Of a DNA stretch of 64,000 nucleotides, positions 40,594-49,160 are shown piece after piece. The number at the start of each line of letters is the position of its first letter. Position 1 is the stretch's first letter. The stretch spans positions 248,001 through 312,000 of the forward strand of contig CAZCUD010000001.1 of assembly GCA_964501785.1 (NCBI GenBank). The letters run 5' to 3'. Origin of the DNA: DATBSK01 sp964501785 (lineage in GTDB: Bacteria; Actinomycetota; Acidimicrobiia; IMCC26256; PALSA-555). Position numbers and translations under genes: made by a program. A model generated the notes under the pieces. It saw only the letters and a program-made list of their open reading frames with translations. It did no database searches and had not been told where the DNA came from.

Positions 40594-41928
40594 TCAGGGG
40601 GTGGTGCGGTTGGACGGCCACTCGGGGCGGTAGTAGCCGTCGAAGCGGAGCTCGCCGTCCCGCAGCTCGCGGATGGTGAGGAAGTCGCCCTTGTACCCCT
40701 TGTGGTCGCCGGGGCCGAACTGCACGTAGCACGACGGCCCGCCGTTGGTGGCCGGCATCCAGCGGATCTTGTCGAGACCGTCGCGCACGTGGCGCGGCGT
40801 CGGGATCGCGGCGTTGGCGATGCCGTGGATGGCCGCCCGAGCGGTGTCGTACGCGAGCGCGACCACGACGTTCTTGGTGGTGCGCCCGAAGCGCGCCTCG
40901 AAGCGCTTCACCATCGCGTTGTAGTTGGGGTTCATCCCGTCCTCGCCGAGCTGGTCGACGCCGTGCCAGCCCTCGAGGCCCTGGGCCCACGCGTTGGAGT
41001 TGGAATAGAACATGAACGCGGTGCCCATGACACGGGGCGGGTCCCAGTCGAGCGCCCGGAGCGCGTCGGCGAAGTGGAACGTCGCGTAGCCGTAGCCGCC
41101 GTAGTAGAGGCCCTCGGTGCCCATCTCGCGCATCTCGGCGAGGTTCTCCTTCATGTTGCGCGGGTTGGGCTCGAGCTTCACCTCGCGGGTGATCGTCAGG
41201 CCGAGGCGCAGGGCCTCGTCGCGGAAGAAGTCGGCGTAGTCGCGGCCCGACGATCCGACCTCCCAGAACATGCCGACCTTCTTCAGGCCGCGCTGGTGCA
41301 GCCAGTTCGCGCACATGACGCCCTCGGTGGGGATGTCGCCGTTGGCGACCGTGTAGCAGTAGTCGCTCGCGAACTTGTGCGCGCCGGTCCAACCGATGAC
41401 CGCCACCCCGACCTCGTCGGCGTGCGGCTGGAGCGTGAGGCAGTTGTCGCTGATCATCGGCCCGAGGATCACGACGCAGCCCTGCTCGACGAGCCAGTCG
41501 TAGCCCTTGATCAGCTTGCGGTAGTTCTCGCGGGGCAGGCCGCGCGCGTCGGCCACGACGAGCTGCACGGGGCTGCGGCCCCACACGCCCTCGTTGAGCG
41601 CGTCCTCGATCGCGAGGATGGTCGGGTCGATCCAGTCGGCCAGGAGCTGGCCGAGGTCCATGTCGACGAGGAGCCCGATCTTCACCGGCTCGAACGGGTC
41701 GCCCTGGGTCTGGAGGCCCCGGGTGGGCGGGTAGATCGTGATGCCCTGGACGGCCTTCTCGCCGACGGCGCCGCCGCCCTCGTACCACTCCTTGCCGGCT
41801 CCGCCGTCGGATTCCAGGTACGAGCTGGTGCCGAAGCGGACGTTGGTGACCGCGCGGTCGGCCTCGGCGATCCCGAGGTCGACCGGCGCCTCGAACATCC
41901 GCTCCGCGTACTCGTAGCCGTCCGGCAT
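40594..41928 (-). CDS. Periplasmic-binding-protein-like (Leu/Ile/Val type) protein without signal peptide
   Basis: A 444-residue protein whose residues 80-440 match the type 1 branched-chain amino-acid/amide-binding fold: PVKIGLLVDMDLGQL, VVILGPMISDNCL, GVAVIGWTGAHKFASDYCY and AYDTARAAIHG. The N-terminal 80 residues lack any Sec signal or lipobox, so it is probably cytosolic and not an ABC transporter component; no permease is nearby. It may act as an intracellular ligand sensor. AGGGGGGGACC precedes the ATG; a TetR-like palindrome lies 21 nt upstream. Confidence 0.78.
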   Translation of the reverse strand: MPDGYEYAERMFEAPVDLGIAEADRAVTNVRFGTSSYLESDGGAGKEWYEGGGAVGEKAVQGITIYPPTRGLQTQGDPFEPVKIGLLVDMDLGQLLADWIDPTILAIEDALNEGVWGRSPVQLVVADARGLPRENYRKLIKGYDWLVEQGCVVILGPMISDNCLTLQPHADEVGVAVIGWTGAHKFASDYCYTVANGDIPTEGVMCANWLHQRGLKKVGMFWEVGSSGRDYADFFRDEALRLGLTITREVKLEPNPRNMKENLAEMREMGTEGLYYGGYGYATFHFADALRALDWDPPRVMGTAFMFYSNSNAWAQGLEGWHGVDQLGEDGMNPNYNAMVKRFEARFGRTTKNVVVALAYDTARAAIHGIANAAIPTPRHVRDGLDKIRWMPATNGGPSCYVQFGPGDHKGYKGDFLTIRELRDGELRFDGYYRPEWPSNRTTP

Positions 41929-41948
41929 CCGGTCCCCCCCTGGTCCCT

Positions 41949-41964
41949 CTGAACGTCCGTTCAG
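41949..41964. promoter_or_regulatory. TetR-type palindrome before the binding-protein gene
   Basis: CTGAACG-tc-CGTTCAG is a 16-bp inverted repeat with perfect 7-bp arms, the size of TetR family operators, 21 nt upstream of the ATG at 41928. The nearest TetR gene is the convergent one at 39843. Confidence 0.6.
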
Positions 41965-42090
41965 TCCCGTGACTCTACGTTCACCGCCGCTCGGAGGCCC
42001 ACGGAGCCCGGTTCGGGCGTCCACGGCCTCCAAGCGCGGCGGGGCGGGCGGGGGGTTCAGTTCGCGGCCGCGACGGTCGACACTGTCGAC

Positions 42091-42558
42091 ATGATCGGGG
42101 CGGTGGGTCTCGGGGTGGTGGCGCTGGGGATGCTGCTCGTGCTCGTCCAGCCCCAGCAGGCCTGGCAGGACGCGGCCGAGCACTCCAAGCGGTTCTGGTG
42201 CGCGTGGGCGCTCACGTTCGTGACCGTCGGCCTCGTGCCGAGCCTCGCGATCGGTGCGGTGCCGCGCCCCGACAGCCACCTCTGGGCGCTGGTGTGGCTG
42301 CTCGTCTGCTGCGCCGGCGCGGTGCTGCAACCCGCGCTCTGGACCGACGTGCTCGAGACCCGACGATCGCGGACGCGCGCGCGCCACGCGCCGACGCTCG
42401 TGTCGCCGGGCACCGCGCCGGTGACCGCGCCCGTCACGCTGCGCGGCGCGACGGCAGCACCCGACATCAGCTGGCGCGACATCCGTTGGCAGGCGCCGAA
42501 CGACGCGGGCGCGGGTCCGCCCCGGCCCGATCAGACCTGGATGGGCACCTCGGCGTAG
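42091..42558 (+). CDS. Small membrane protein
   Basis: A 155-residue protein with three predicted membrane helices (about 2-21, 34-52 and 64-80) and a basic, Thr/Pro-rich cytoplasmic tail. The hydrophobic pattern supports a real gene, though no family is recognised. The ATG is directly abutted by GTCGACA-c-TGTCGAC (42076-42090), a short palindrome. The 3' end overlaps the convergent P450 gene by 28 nt. Function unknown. Confidence 0.55.
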   Translation: MIGAVGLGVVALGMLLVLVQPQQAWQDAAEHSKRFWCAWALTFVTVGLVPSLAIGAVPRPDSHLWALVWLLVCCAGAVLQPALWTDVLETRRSRTRARHAPTLVSPGTAPVTAPVTLRGATAAPDISWRDIRWQAPNDAGAGPPRPDQTWMGTSA

Positions 42559-43736
42559 CCGCGCACCGTGCTGGTGTGCAGGCGGACGGCCCGGTCGTGG
42601 TCGACCGTCCACTCGGGGAACCGCCGCAGCGTCTCCTCGAGCGCGACGCGTCCCTCGAGCCGGGCGAGCGCGGCACCGAGGCAGAAGTGGATGCCGTAGC
42701 CGAACGACACGTGGTGGTCGATGCTGCGGTGCACGTCGAAGCGGTCGGGATCGGGGAACTTGCGCTCGTCGCGCCCTGCGGCACCGGTCAGCAGCAGCAC
42801 CTTCGAGCCTGCCGGCACCACCTCGCCGTGAAGCTCGACGTCGGTCGTCGTCCAACGGCCCTGCACCGGTGAAGGTGCCTCGTAGCGCAGCAGCTCCTCG
42901 ATCGCGTTCGGCAAGAGGCTCGTGTCGGCCGCGAGCTCGGCCCGCGCCTCGGGGTTCGCGTCGAGCACGACCGACGCCCACCCCAGCAGCCGGGCGACCG
43001 TCTCGGTGCCCGCGCTCACGAGCAGGTTCGCGAAGCCGATCGCCTGCTCGTCGGTGAGCCGGCGCACGGTGCCGTCGTCGTCGGTGATCTCCGCGTGCGC
43101 GAGGTCGCTCATCATGTCGTCGATCGGGTGCCGGCGCCGGCGCTCGAGCTGCTTCCCGAGGTACTCGTGCAGCCAGATCTGCGCACCGAAGGAGCGGTCG
43201 TTGACCATGCCGACACCCGGCTCGATGTAGAAGACCTCGTCGATGTGATGACGGACCTCCTCGCGCTCGTCGGACGGCACGCCGAGGAGCGCGGAGATGA
43301 CCATCGACGGGAGCTGGGCGCCGAAGTCCTGCACGTAGTCGAACCCACCGCCACCCACGTGGGGGTCGAGGAGCTCGGCGCAGATCTCGCGGATGCGGTC
43401 CTCGAGCTGGGAGACCCGGCGCGGCGTGAAGGCGCGGGACGAGAGCGACCGCAGCCGCGTGTGCAGCGGCGGGTCGGTGAAGATCATCATCGTCGCGTTG
43501 ATCATCGGCTCGGGTCCCATGAACTCGAGCACGGTGCCGTGCGCCGACGAGAACGTGGCCGTGTCCTTGTGCGCGGCTTCCACGTCGTGGAAGCGCGAGA
43601 GCGCCCAGAAGTCGAACTGGTCGTTGCGGTACAGCGGGGCCTCGTCGCGCATGCGTCGCCACACGCCGTACGGGTCGGTGTCGATGTCGACGTCGAACGG
43701 GTCCCAGTAGAGCTCTTCGTCCACGACCTGGCTCAT
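42531..43736 (-). CDS. Cytochrome P450
   Basis: A 401-residue soluble bacterial P450. SAGTETVARL (I-helix AGTET, 242-246), EELLR with the ExxR pair Glu281-Arg284, and FGYGIHFCLG with heme ligand Cys352 are all present. It hydroxylates an unknown substrate using a ferredoxin or flavodoxin partner, none of which is in the window. The start overlaps the upstream alpha/beta hydrolase stop by 4 nt (ATGA); further upstream are an FTG secreted protein and an aldehyde dehydrogenase, which could oxidise the hydroxylated product. Confidence 0.95.
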   Translation of the reverse strand: MSQVVDEELYWDPFDVDIDTDPYGVWRRMRDEAPLYRNDQFDFWALSRFHDVEAAHKDTATFSSAHGTVLEFMGPEPMINATMMIFTDPPLHTRLRSLSSRAFTPRRVSQLEDRIREICAELLDPHVGGGGFDYVQDFGAQLPSMVISALLGVPSDEREEVRHHIDEVFYIEPGVGMVNDRSFGAQIWLHEYLGKQLERRRRHPIDDMMSDLAHAEITDDDGTVRRLTDEQAIGFANLLVSAGTETVARLLGWASVVLDANPEARAELAADTSLLPNAIEELLRYEAPSPVQGRWTTTDVELHGEVVPAGSKVLLLTGAAGRDERKFPDPDRFDVHRSIDHHVSFGYGIHFCLGAALARLEGRVALEETLRRFPEWTVDHDRAVRLHTSTVRGYAEVPIQV

Positions 43737-44506
43737 CGGGCCTCCTCAGCGGCGGCTTCGTTCGCGATCCGGTTCAGGATCGCCGCCAGCTCCTCGGGGT
43801 GGGTGACGGCGGGGATGTGACCACAGTCCAGCACCTCGATGCGAGGCTCGCGGCCGACCGCCCGGAGCCGGGTCACGTTCTCGTCCTGGAGCGCCGGCGG
43901 CGTCGGGCGGTCGCGCTCGTGCCGCACGTACGTGACGGGCACGTCGGGCGCCGCGCTCCAGTGGACGGGCTGGAAGTAGATGTTCATCGAGTCCTCGACG
44001 CAGCGGGCCGGGTCGAGCACGAACTCGACCTGCTCGTCGGTGAGCGGATCGCCTCCGTAGGAGTCGCGCACCTTGTCGGGCGACTCGGGCCCGGGCGTGG
44101 TGAGCACCTTGCCCGCGCCGCGTGCCCAGTCCATGCCCGCGACGACCCGCTCCCGATGCGAGGCCTTCATCGCGTCGAGCCCGGTGCCGCCGTCGGGAGG
44201 CACGACGGCCGCGTCGAGGACGACGTGACGGACCCGCGGTGCGAGCGCGGCGGCGATGCCCGGCGCGTACAGCCCACCGGACGAGTGGGCGCCGAGCACG
44301 ATCGCGCCGACGTCGGCCGCCTCGACGTCGTCGACGACCGAGCGCACGCACTCCTCGACGGTGAGCGACATCGGGTCGGCGGGCCGACCGGCGCGCCCGG
44401 GCAGGTCGGGCGCCAGCGACGGGTGGTCGAGGAACGGACGCAGCCGATCCCAGTACGCCCCCGACATCCCGCCCCCGTGGACGAGCACGAACGTGACGTC
44501 GCTCAC
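43733..44506 (-). CDS. Alpha/beta hydrolase
   Basis: A 257-residue cytoplasmic hydrolase: FVLVHGGGMSGAYWDRL is the oxyanion region, LGAHSSGGLYAPG carries the nucleophile Ser (AHSSGG), and the His is in DCGHIPAVTHPEEL. The acid may be the Asp/Glu of the VRHERDRPTPPA region. Similar enzymes act as esterases or lactonases. It overlaps the P450 start. Palindrome A4 lies 23 nt upstream of the GTG start. Substrate unknown. Confidence 0.85.
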   Translation of the reverse strand: MSDVTFVLVHGGGMSGAYWDRLRPFLDHPSLAPDLPGRAGRPADPMSLTVEECVRSVVDDVEAADVGAIVLGAHSSGGLYAPGIAAALAPRVRHVVLDAAVVPPDGGTGLDAMKASHRERVVAGMDWARGAGKVLTTPGPESPDKVRDSYGGDPLTDEQVEFVLDPARCVEDSMNIYFQPVHWSAAPDVPVTYVRHERDRPTPPALQDENVTRLRAVGREPRIEVLDCGHIPAVTHPEELAAILNRIANEAAAEEAR

Positions 44507-44528
44507 CGCGCCGCCATCCCTTCCGACG

Positions 44529-44573
44529 CGTCGGAAGACTCCGCGACACCTGTTGTCGCTGCGTCTTCCAACG
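44529..44573. repeat. Palindrome family A, copy 4
   Basis: CGTCGGAAGACTCCGCGACA, then a short loop and the right half with GTCGCTGCGTCTTCCAACG. It is preceded by an extra inverted arm (CTTCCGACG, 44520-44528), so an 18-bp CTTCCGACGCGTCGGAAG is formed as well. It sits in the 118-nt gap between the FTG protein and the hydrolase gene. Confidence 0.85.
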
Positions 44574-44624
44574 CAGCGAACTCGGGGAGCGGGCGCACGG
44601 CGCGGATCAGCCGGTGAGCGCGGG

Positions 44625-45110
44625 TCAGCCGGTGAAGGTGACCGGCGCCTCGATGGCCTCGGCGGCCGACGCGGGGTCCGGCTCGGCGCCCCCGGGTGGC
44701 GAGAACGAGTTGGTCACCGTGAAGCTCACCGTGCCGGGGCCGGTGAACGTCGCGCCGGCCCCGTTGGGCGAGCACGTCACCGGCCCGCTCGTGGGCCCGC
44801 ACGAGTAGAAGACGGCGAGGGCGCCGCCGGTGCCGGTCTCCACGATCTCGCACGTCAACGGGTACGAGGCCTCCGAGATCGACGCCGCGCTCGGAGCACC
44901 GTTGGCATCGACGATGACGGGATTCGGCGTCGCGGTGCCCGACGAGCACAAGACGTCGACGGAGTACGACCCGCTGGGTGGCGCGCCGTCGACCACCTTC
45001 TGGATCTCGATGATCGAGGTGTCGCCGCCCGAGGCCGCGCCGCCGAGCACGCCGACCGACACCATGACGCACGCGCCCAGCAGCGCGATGGAGCGGCGAC
45101 GTCGTCTCAT
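44625..45110 (-). CDS. Secreted prealbumin-fold-like protein ending in FTG, copy 3
   Basis: A 161-residue exported protein with signal (1-28, ending GGAASG). The mature part starts IIEIQKVVDGAPPSGSYSVDVLC, matching copy 1 (ITVTKVVDG) and has paired cysteines. The end is AEAIEAPVTFTG-stop. GGAGGATCGG precedes the ATG. It is tightly placed between the aldehyde dehydrogenase (11 nt) and, after A4, the hydrolase/P450 genes. The DNA around its stop repeats CAGCCGGTGA twice. Confidence 0.72.
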   Translation of the reverse strand: MRRRRRSIALLGACVMVSVGVLGGAASGGDTSIIEIQKVVDGAPPSGSYSVDVLCSSGTATPNPVIVDANGAPSAASISEASYPLTCEIVETGTGGALAVFYSCGPTSGPVTCSPNGAGATFTGPGTVSFTVTNSFSPPGGAEPDPASAAEAIEAPVTFTG

Positions 45111-45121
45111 CCGATCCTCCC

Positions 45122-46594
45122 TCACGCCGGGCGGGCGACGGACTTGATCTCGAGGTACTCCTCGAAGCCCTGCACGCCCGACTCCCGCCCGACGCCGCTC
45201 TGGCGGTAGCCGCCGAAGGGGACGTCGGGTCCGTACCACATGCCGCCGTTGAGCGAGACCGTGCCGGTGCGCAGCCGGCGCGCGACCTCGAGCGCGCGCT
45301 CGTCGGACGCACTGAACACCGCGCCCGACAGGCCGTACTCGCTGTCGTTCGCGATCGCGATCGCGTCGTCGACGCCGTCGTAGGGAAGGAGCACCAGCAC
45401 CGGGCCGAAGATCTCCTCCCGGGCGACGCGCGCGGAGTTGTCGACGCCGACGAGCAGCGTCGGCTCGACGTACCAGCCCTTCGGCTGCGCCTCCGGACGT
45501 CCGCCGCCGGTGACCACGGTGGCGCCCTCGTCGATGCCGGTCTGGATGTAGCCGAGCACGCGCTCCTGCTGGCGCTGGCTGATCAGCGGCCCCATCAGCG
45601 TGCCGGGATCGAACGGGTCGCCGACCGGGATGCTCTCGAGCGTCGCCTTGGCGATCTCGGTCGCCTCGTCGAACCGGTCCTTCGGCACGAGCGCTCGGGT
45701 GGTGGTCGCGCAGCCCTGGCCGCCATGCGTCGTGACCTGGAAGCAGGCCGACGCGACCGCGGTCGCGAGGTCGGCGTCGTCGAGCGCGATCGAAGCGGAC
45801 TTGCCGCCGAGCTCGAGGAACACCTTCTTGATGGTCGGCGCGCCGACCTCCATGACCCGCCGCCCGGTGCGGGTGGAGCCGGTGAACGACACCATGTCGA
45901 CGCGTGCGTCGGTCGCGAGCTGCTCGCCGACTGCGTGGTCGGACGACGTGACGATGTTGACGACGCCGGGCGGGATGTCGGTCTCCTCGGCGATGAGTCG
46001 GCCCATGAGCGTGGCCGACCACGGGGTGTCCGGCGCAGGCTTGAGGACGACCGTGTTGCCGGCCGCCAGCGCGGGCGCGGCCTTCGCCAGGTTGATCTGC
46101 ACGGGGTAGTTCCACGGCGTGATCGCACCGACGACCCCGATGGGCTCGCGCAGGACGGTGCGCACGGCCGGCATGCCCGGGATGACCTCGAGCGTGCCGA
46201 GGTCCTCGTCCCACTGGTAGCGCTCGGCGAGGTCCGCGACCCAGCCGATGCCGCCCACCGGCGTGTCGTACTGCGCCATGCCCGTCAGCGAGACGGGGGT
46301 CCCGACCTCGGTGACGATCGTGCGGGTGAACTCCTCACGGTGGTCGACGAGCGCCTGCTGGAGCTGGCGCAGGCACTTCACCCGGAAGCCGACGTCGGTC
46401 GCCCAGGCGCCGTCGTCGAACGCCTGCCGCGCCGAGCCGATCGCGCGGTCCATGTCGTCGGCGGTGCCGTCGGCGACCACGCCGACGACCTCTTCGGTCG
46501 TCGGGTTGACGTTCTCGAACGTCTTCCCGCTGCTCGCCGGCTCGAGCTTGCCGTCGATCAGCAGGTGCTCCTCGCTCCACACGTCGTGGCTCAT
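45122..46594 (-). CDS. Aldehyde dehydrogenase, copy 1
   Basis: A 490-residue NAD(P)-dependent aldehyde dehydrogenase. Catalytic Cys295 in GGQGCATTTR, general base Glu261 in FLELGGKSA, and NAD sites ITPWNYPVQ and SFTGSTRTGRR are visible. It oxidises aldehydes to acids and could act after the downstream P450/hydrolase on alcohol-derived aldehydes. A strong GGAGGT site precedes the ATG at 46594. It diverges from an exported hydrolase gene. Substrate not readable. Confidence 0.93.
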   Translation of the reverse strand: MSHDVWSEEHLLIDGKLEPASSGKTFENVNPTTEEVVGVVADGTADDMDRAIGSARQAFDDGAWATDVGFRVKCLRQLQQALVDHREEFTRTIVTEVGTPVSLTGMAQYDTPVGGIGWVADLAERYQWDEDLGTLEVIPGMPAVRTVLREPIGVVGAITPWNYPVQINLAKAAPALAAGNTVVLKPAPDTPWSATLMGRLIAEETDIPPGVVNIVTSSDHAVGEQLATDARVDMVSFTGSTRTGRRVMEVGAPTIKKVFLELGGKSASIALDDADLATAVASACFQVTTHGGQGCATTTRALVPKDRFDEATEIAKATLESIPVGDPFDPGTLMGPLISQRQQERVLGYIQTGIDEGATVVTGGGRPEAQPKGWYVEPTLLVGVDNSARVAREEIFGPVLVLLPYDGVDDAIAIANDSEYGLSGAVFSASDERALEVARRLRTGTVSLNGGMWYGPDVPFGGYRQSGVGRESGVQGFEEYLEIKSVARPA

Positions 46595-46637
46595 CGCGCA
46601 CCTCCGTCGTCGGCGTGGAGCATACGATCGCTGGCCC

Positions 46638-47549
46638 ATGCAGCGCGGAGGAGTGGTGAGCGTCGTCGTGCTGGCTGTGGCCGTGCTCGGCGGGCTCGTG
46701 CTGCCGATCCACGCGAGCGTCGCGACCGGCGGTGCGGGTGACGACGTCATCGTGACCCAGGAGACGTTCGTCGATCGATCTCGGCCGAGCCCGGCGAGCG
46801 CGACGCAGCCGGCGGCCGACACGCGGACGCTCGAGACGACCATCGCGTATCCGACGAGCACGAAGCGTCCGCTTCCGCTCGTCGTGCTCGCGCACGGCGC
46901 CGCCGGCAACCCGAACAAGTTCACCCAGCTCATCGATGCGTGGGCGCGCGCGGGCTACGTCGTCGTCGCGCCGCTGTTCCCCCGCACCAGCGACACGTGC
47001 GGCAACCTCATCGCCGACTTCGTCGAGCAGCCCGCCGACGTGTCGTTCGTCCTCGATCGCGTGCTCGCGCTCGCGGAGAAGCGCGGATCGGAGCTGCGCG
47101 GTCGCATCGATCCCGAGCGCATCGGTCTCGCGGGCCTCTCGCTCGGCGGCTTCACCACCTACGGCACGATCTTCCACCCGTGCTGCGCCGACGACCGGTT
47201 CGACGCGGCACTGCTCATGAGCGCGGTGCTGGGGTCGTTCCCCGACGGCGACTACGAGTTCGACGAGGTGCCGACGCTCCTCGTGCACGGCGACGCCGAC
47301 CCGCTGTACTCGCACAGCGTCACCGCGTACCCCCAGCTCGTCGCGCCGAAGTGGTTCGTCACGATCCACGGCGGCACGCACGCGTTCCCGTTCGAGGACT
47401 TCCCCGAGGCGTCCGACGAGCTGGTCCGCGAGATCACCACCGACTTCTGGGACCGCTACCTGCGCGGGGAGCGGCGGGCCGCGAAGCGCCTCGAAGCCGC
47501 GGTGGTGAGCAGCGACGGTCTCGCCGCGTTGCAGCGCGCCGCACCGTGA
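46638..47549 (+). CDS. Exported alpha/beta hydrolase (PAF-acetylhydrolase/cutinase-like)
   Basis: A 303-residue secreted hydrolase. Signal segment 1-27; VVLAHGAAGNPNKF is the oxyanion region, AGLSLGGFTTYG carries the nucleophile Ser, HGDADPLY the Asp, and IHGGTHAFP the His. A disulphide is likely between the Cys of DTCGNL and HPCCAD. The pattern is like dienelactone-hydrolase-related PET/cutinase and platelet-activating-factor acetylhydrolase families. Ester specificity cannot be read. ATG 46638 is chosen because the signal begins there. Confidence 0.83.
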   Translation: MQRGGVVSVVVLAVAVLGGLVLPIHASVATGGAGDDVIVTQETFVDRSRPSPASATQPAADTRTLETTIAYPTSTKRPLPLVVLAHGAAGNPNKFTQLIDAWARAGYVVVAPLFPRTSDTCGNLIADFVEQPADVSFVLDRVLALAEKRGSELRGRIDPERIGLAGLSLGGFTTYGTIFHPCCADDRFDAALLMSAVLGSFPDGDYEFDEVPTLLVHGDADPLYSHSVTAYPQLVAPKWFVTIHGGTHAFPFEDFPEASDELVREITTDFWDRYLRGERRAAKRLEAAVVSSDGLAALQRAAP

Positions 47550-47576
47550 GCGACGTGCGACCTCGCGGCTGACGGG

Positions 47577-48305
47577 TCAGGTGGCGGGCAGGTCGTCGTC
47601 GGTCGACGTCGCCACGGCGGCGGGCACCGGTACGACGGGCCCCGACGCCGGCACCTCGGCCGGCTCGACCTCGGGGCGCGACCGGATGAACCGGCTCCAG
47701 ATGAACCATCCGATCGCGCCGAGCAGCGCGGCGATCACGAGGTACTGGAGGTAGCCCATCGCCGACTCGACCTCGTCCTGGTAGGAGGACGCCGCGTAGC
47801 CCACCATGATCAGCCCGGTGTTCCAGATCGCCGAGCCAATGGCGGTGAAGACGCAGAAGCGCACCAGGCCCATCCGCTCGAACCCCGCGGGCAGCGAGAC
47901 GAGCGAGCGCACGAGCGGCACGCAGCGCCCGATCAGCACGGCGGCTTCCTCGTGGCGCACGAACCAGCCCTCGGCCTTGTCGAGGTCGCGCTCCTTGATG
48001 CGCAGCCAGCGTTGCTGGCGCAGCACGAAGCTGCGCAGCCGGTCACGCCCGATCCACGCCGCGATGCCGTAGAGCACGAGCGCCCCGACGACCGAGCCGA
48101 TGGTTGCGGCGATGATCATGCCGACCAACGGCGCGGCCCCGCCGTTGCGCTCGGCGTAGAGCCCGGCCGAGGGGAGAACCACCTCCGACGGGATCGGTGG
48201 GAACAGGTTCTCGAGCATGACGAGGAAGGCAACGCCGGCGTACCCGAGCGCGTCGATGACGCTTTCGATCCAGTCGGTCAGGTCACCGAAGATGAAGTCG
48301 CTCAT
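47577..48305 (-). CDS. DedA family membrane protein
   Basis: A 242-residue DedA/SNARE-associated membrane protein. ENLFPPIPSEVVLPSAG is the re-entrant loop signature and GRCVPLVRSLVSLPAGFERM is the second one, with the essential Arg. About five membrane helices follow. DedA proteins flip or transport polyprenyl phosphates/phospholipids across the membrane. A basic cytoplasmic tail is at the C-terminus. No partner gene is obvious nearby. Confidence 0.93.
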   Translation of the reverse strand: MSDFIFGDLTDWIESVIDALGYAGVAFLVMLENLFPPIPSEVVLPSAGLYAERNGGAAPLVGMIIAATIGSVVGALVLYGIAAWIGRDRLRSFVLRQQRWLRIKERDLDKAEGWFVRHEEAAVLIGRCVPLVRSLVSLPAGFERMGLVRFCVFTAIGSAIWNTGLIMVGYAASSYQDEVESAMGYLQYLVIAALLGAIGWFIWSRFIRSRPEVEPAEVPASGPVVPVPAAVATSTDDDLPAT

Positions 48306-48417
48306 GGGCTGCGCTCGCCTCGTGGGCGCCCGGCACTCGGGCGCGCGCGGTCAGCAGTCGTGGACACGGTGCGTGCCTCCACGGTAGAGCCTCGGAGATC
48401 GGACGCTTCGATCGGCG

Positions 48418-49101
48418 TCAGCCGAGCTGGATCGAGACGCTGCTGTCGCTCGCCCACTCGAAGATCTCGATGCCGACCCAGACGCCGACGACGATCGCCA
48501 CCAGCTGGAGCACGAGCCCGTAGATCCAGAGGTTGCGAGTCGCCGGGATCTCCGTCCCGCCCCGGCCGTAGCGGTTGGCGACGCTGCGCCGCTTCTCCTG
48601 GAGGCGAGAGATCTTCGTCGACTTCCCGTCGAGCGCCCACTTGATGCCGAAGACCAGGGGCAGCCCGCCCATCAGCACGAACAGCACGCCGCAGACGAGC
48701 CAGCCCCACACGACGCCGTCGCTGCCGTCGGGCGGCGCGAACGCGTACTCGAGGAAGTTCCAACCCAGGCTGAGGAACAGCACCGGCCACGCCAGGAGCG
48801 TGAGGTTCGGGCCGATCGCGTTGAAGGCGTAGATCGCCAACAGGATGAGCCCGCCGAAGATCGAGCCGATCATCAGGCCGGGCACCCCGGATGGGCACGG
48901 CCGCGTGATCTCGTAGGGCACGTTGCCGCTCGCGCAGGAGCCGCCGATGTCCATCACCGACCGCATCGCGAAGAAGAGGCACGTGAACGCGGCCGCGATG
49001 CCGACCATGCAGACGAACGTGATCAGCGAGCGGCGCACCAGCGCGCCGGTGTCGATCGGCGCGGTCGAGTCGGTGCCGGTCGTGCTCGGCAGGCTCGTCA
49101 C
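48418..49101 (-). CDS. Integral membrane protein, five or so helices
   Basis: A 227-residue membrane protein. Hydrophobic stretches lie at about 19-38, 62-82, 88-105, 118-138 and 178-198; a Cys pair (GGSCASG, TRPCPSG) is in the first extracellular loop. No family is recognised. The GTG at 49101 follows TACTGT with a 7-nt gap, so the mRNA is probably leaderless; GTG 49110 is an alternative. It diverges from the LysM gene. Function unknown. Confidence 0.72.
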   Translation of the reverse strand: MTSLPSTTGTDSTAPIDTGALVRRSLITFVCMVGIAAAFTCLFFAMRSVMDIGGSCASGNVPYEITRPCPSGVPGLMIGSIFGGLILLAIYAFNAIGPNLTLLAWPVLFLSLGWNFLEYAFAPPDGSDGVVWGWLVCGVLFVLMGGLPLVFGIKWALDGKSTKISRLQEKRRSVANRYGRGGTEIPATRNLWIYGLVLQLVAIVVGVWVGIEIFEWASDSSVSIQLG

Positions 49102-49108
49102 GGGGCGC

Positions 49109-49114
49109 ACAGTA
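49109..49114 (-). promoter_or_regulatory. Leaderless -10 box of the membrane protein at 48418
   Basis: Minus-strand TACTGT ends 7 nt before the GTG at 49101. Confidence 0.5.
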
Positions 49115-49160
49115 CCCGTGACGATCCGAGGCCTTGTGCGATTGCGGGCTCGCGGCCACC

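Noticed and set aside
42076..42090. GTCGACA-c-TGTCGAC palindrome abutting the membrane protein ATG as operator
   Set aside because: GTCGAC is very common in this GC-rich DNA, and no regulator is adjacent, so the evidence is too weak to list as a site.
40594..43662. 1022-codon minus frame extending the binding protein upstream
   Set aside because: Upstream of 41928 the translation is antisense to a membrane protein and out of frame with the P450. The ATG at 41928 has a strong ribosome site.
3362..44573. CRISPR array from the repeated 45-bp sequence
   Set aside because: Copies are single, kilobases apart, palindromic over full length and not next to cas genes.
42531..46594. Natural-product biosynthetic cluster
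   Set aside because: P450, hydrolase and aldehyde dehydrogenase are present, but no synthase, peptide precursor or tailoring set is; degradation is more likely.
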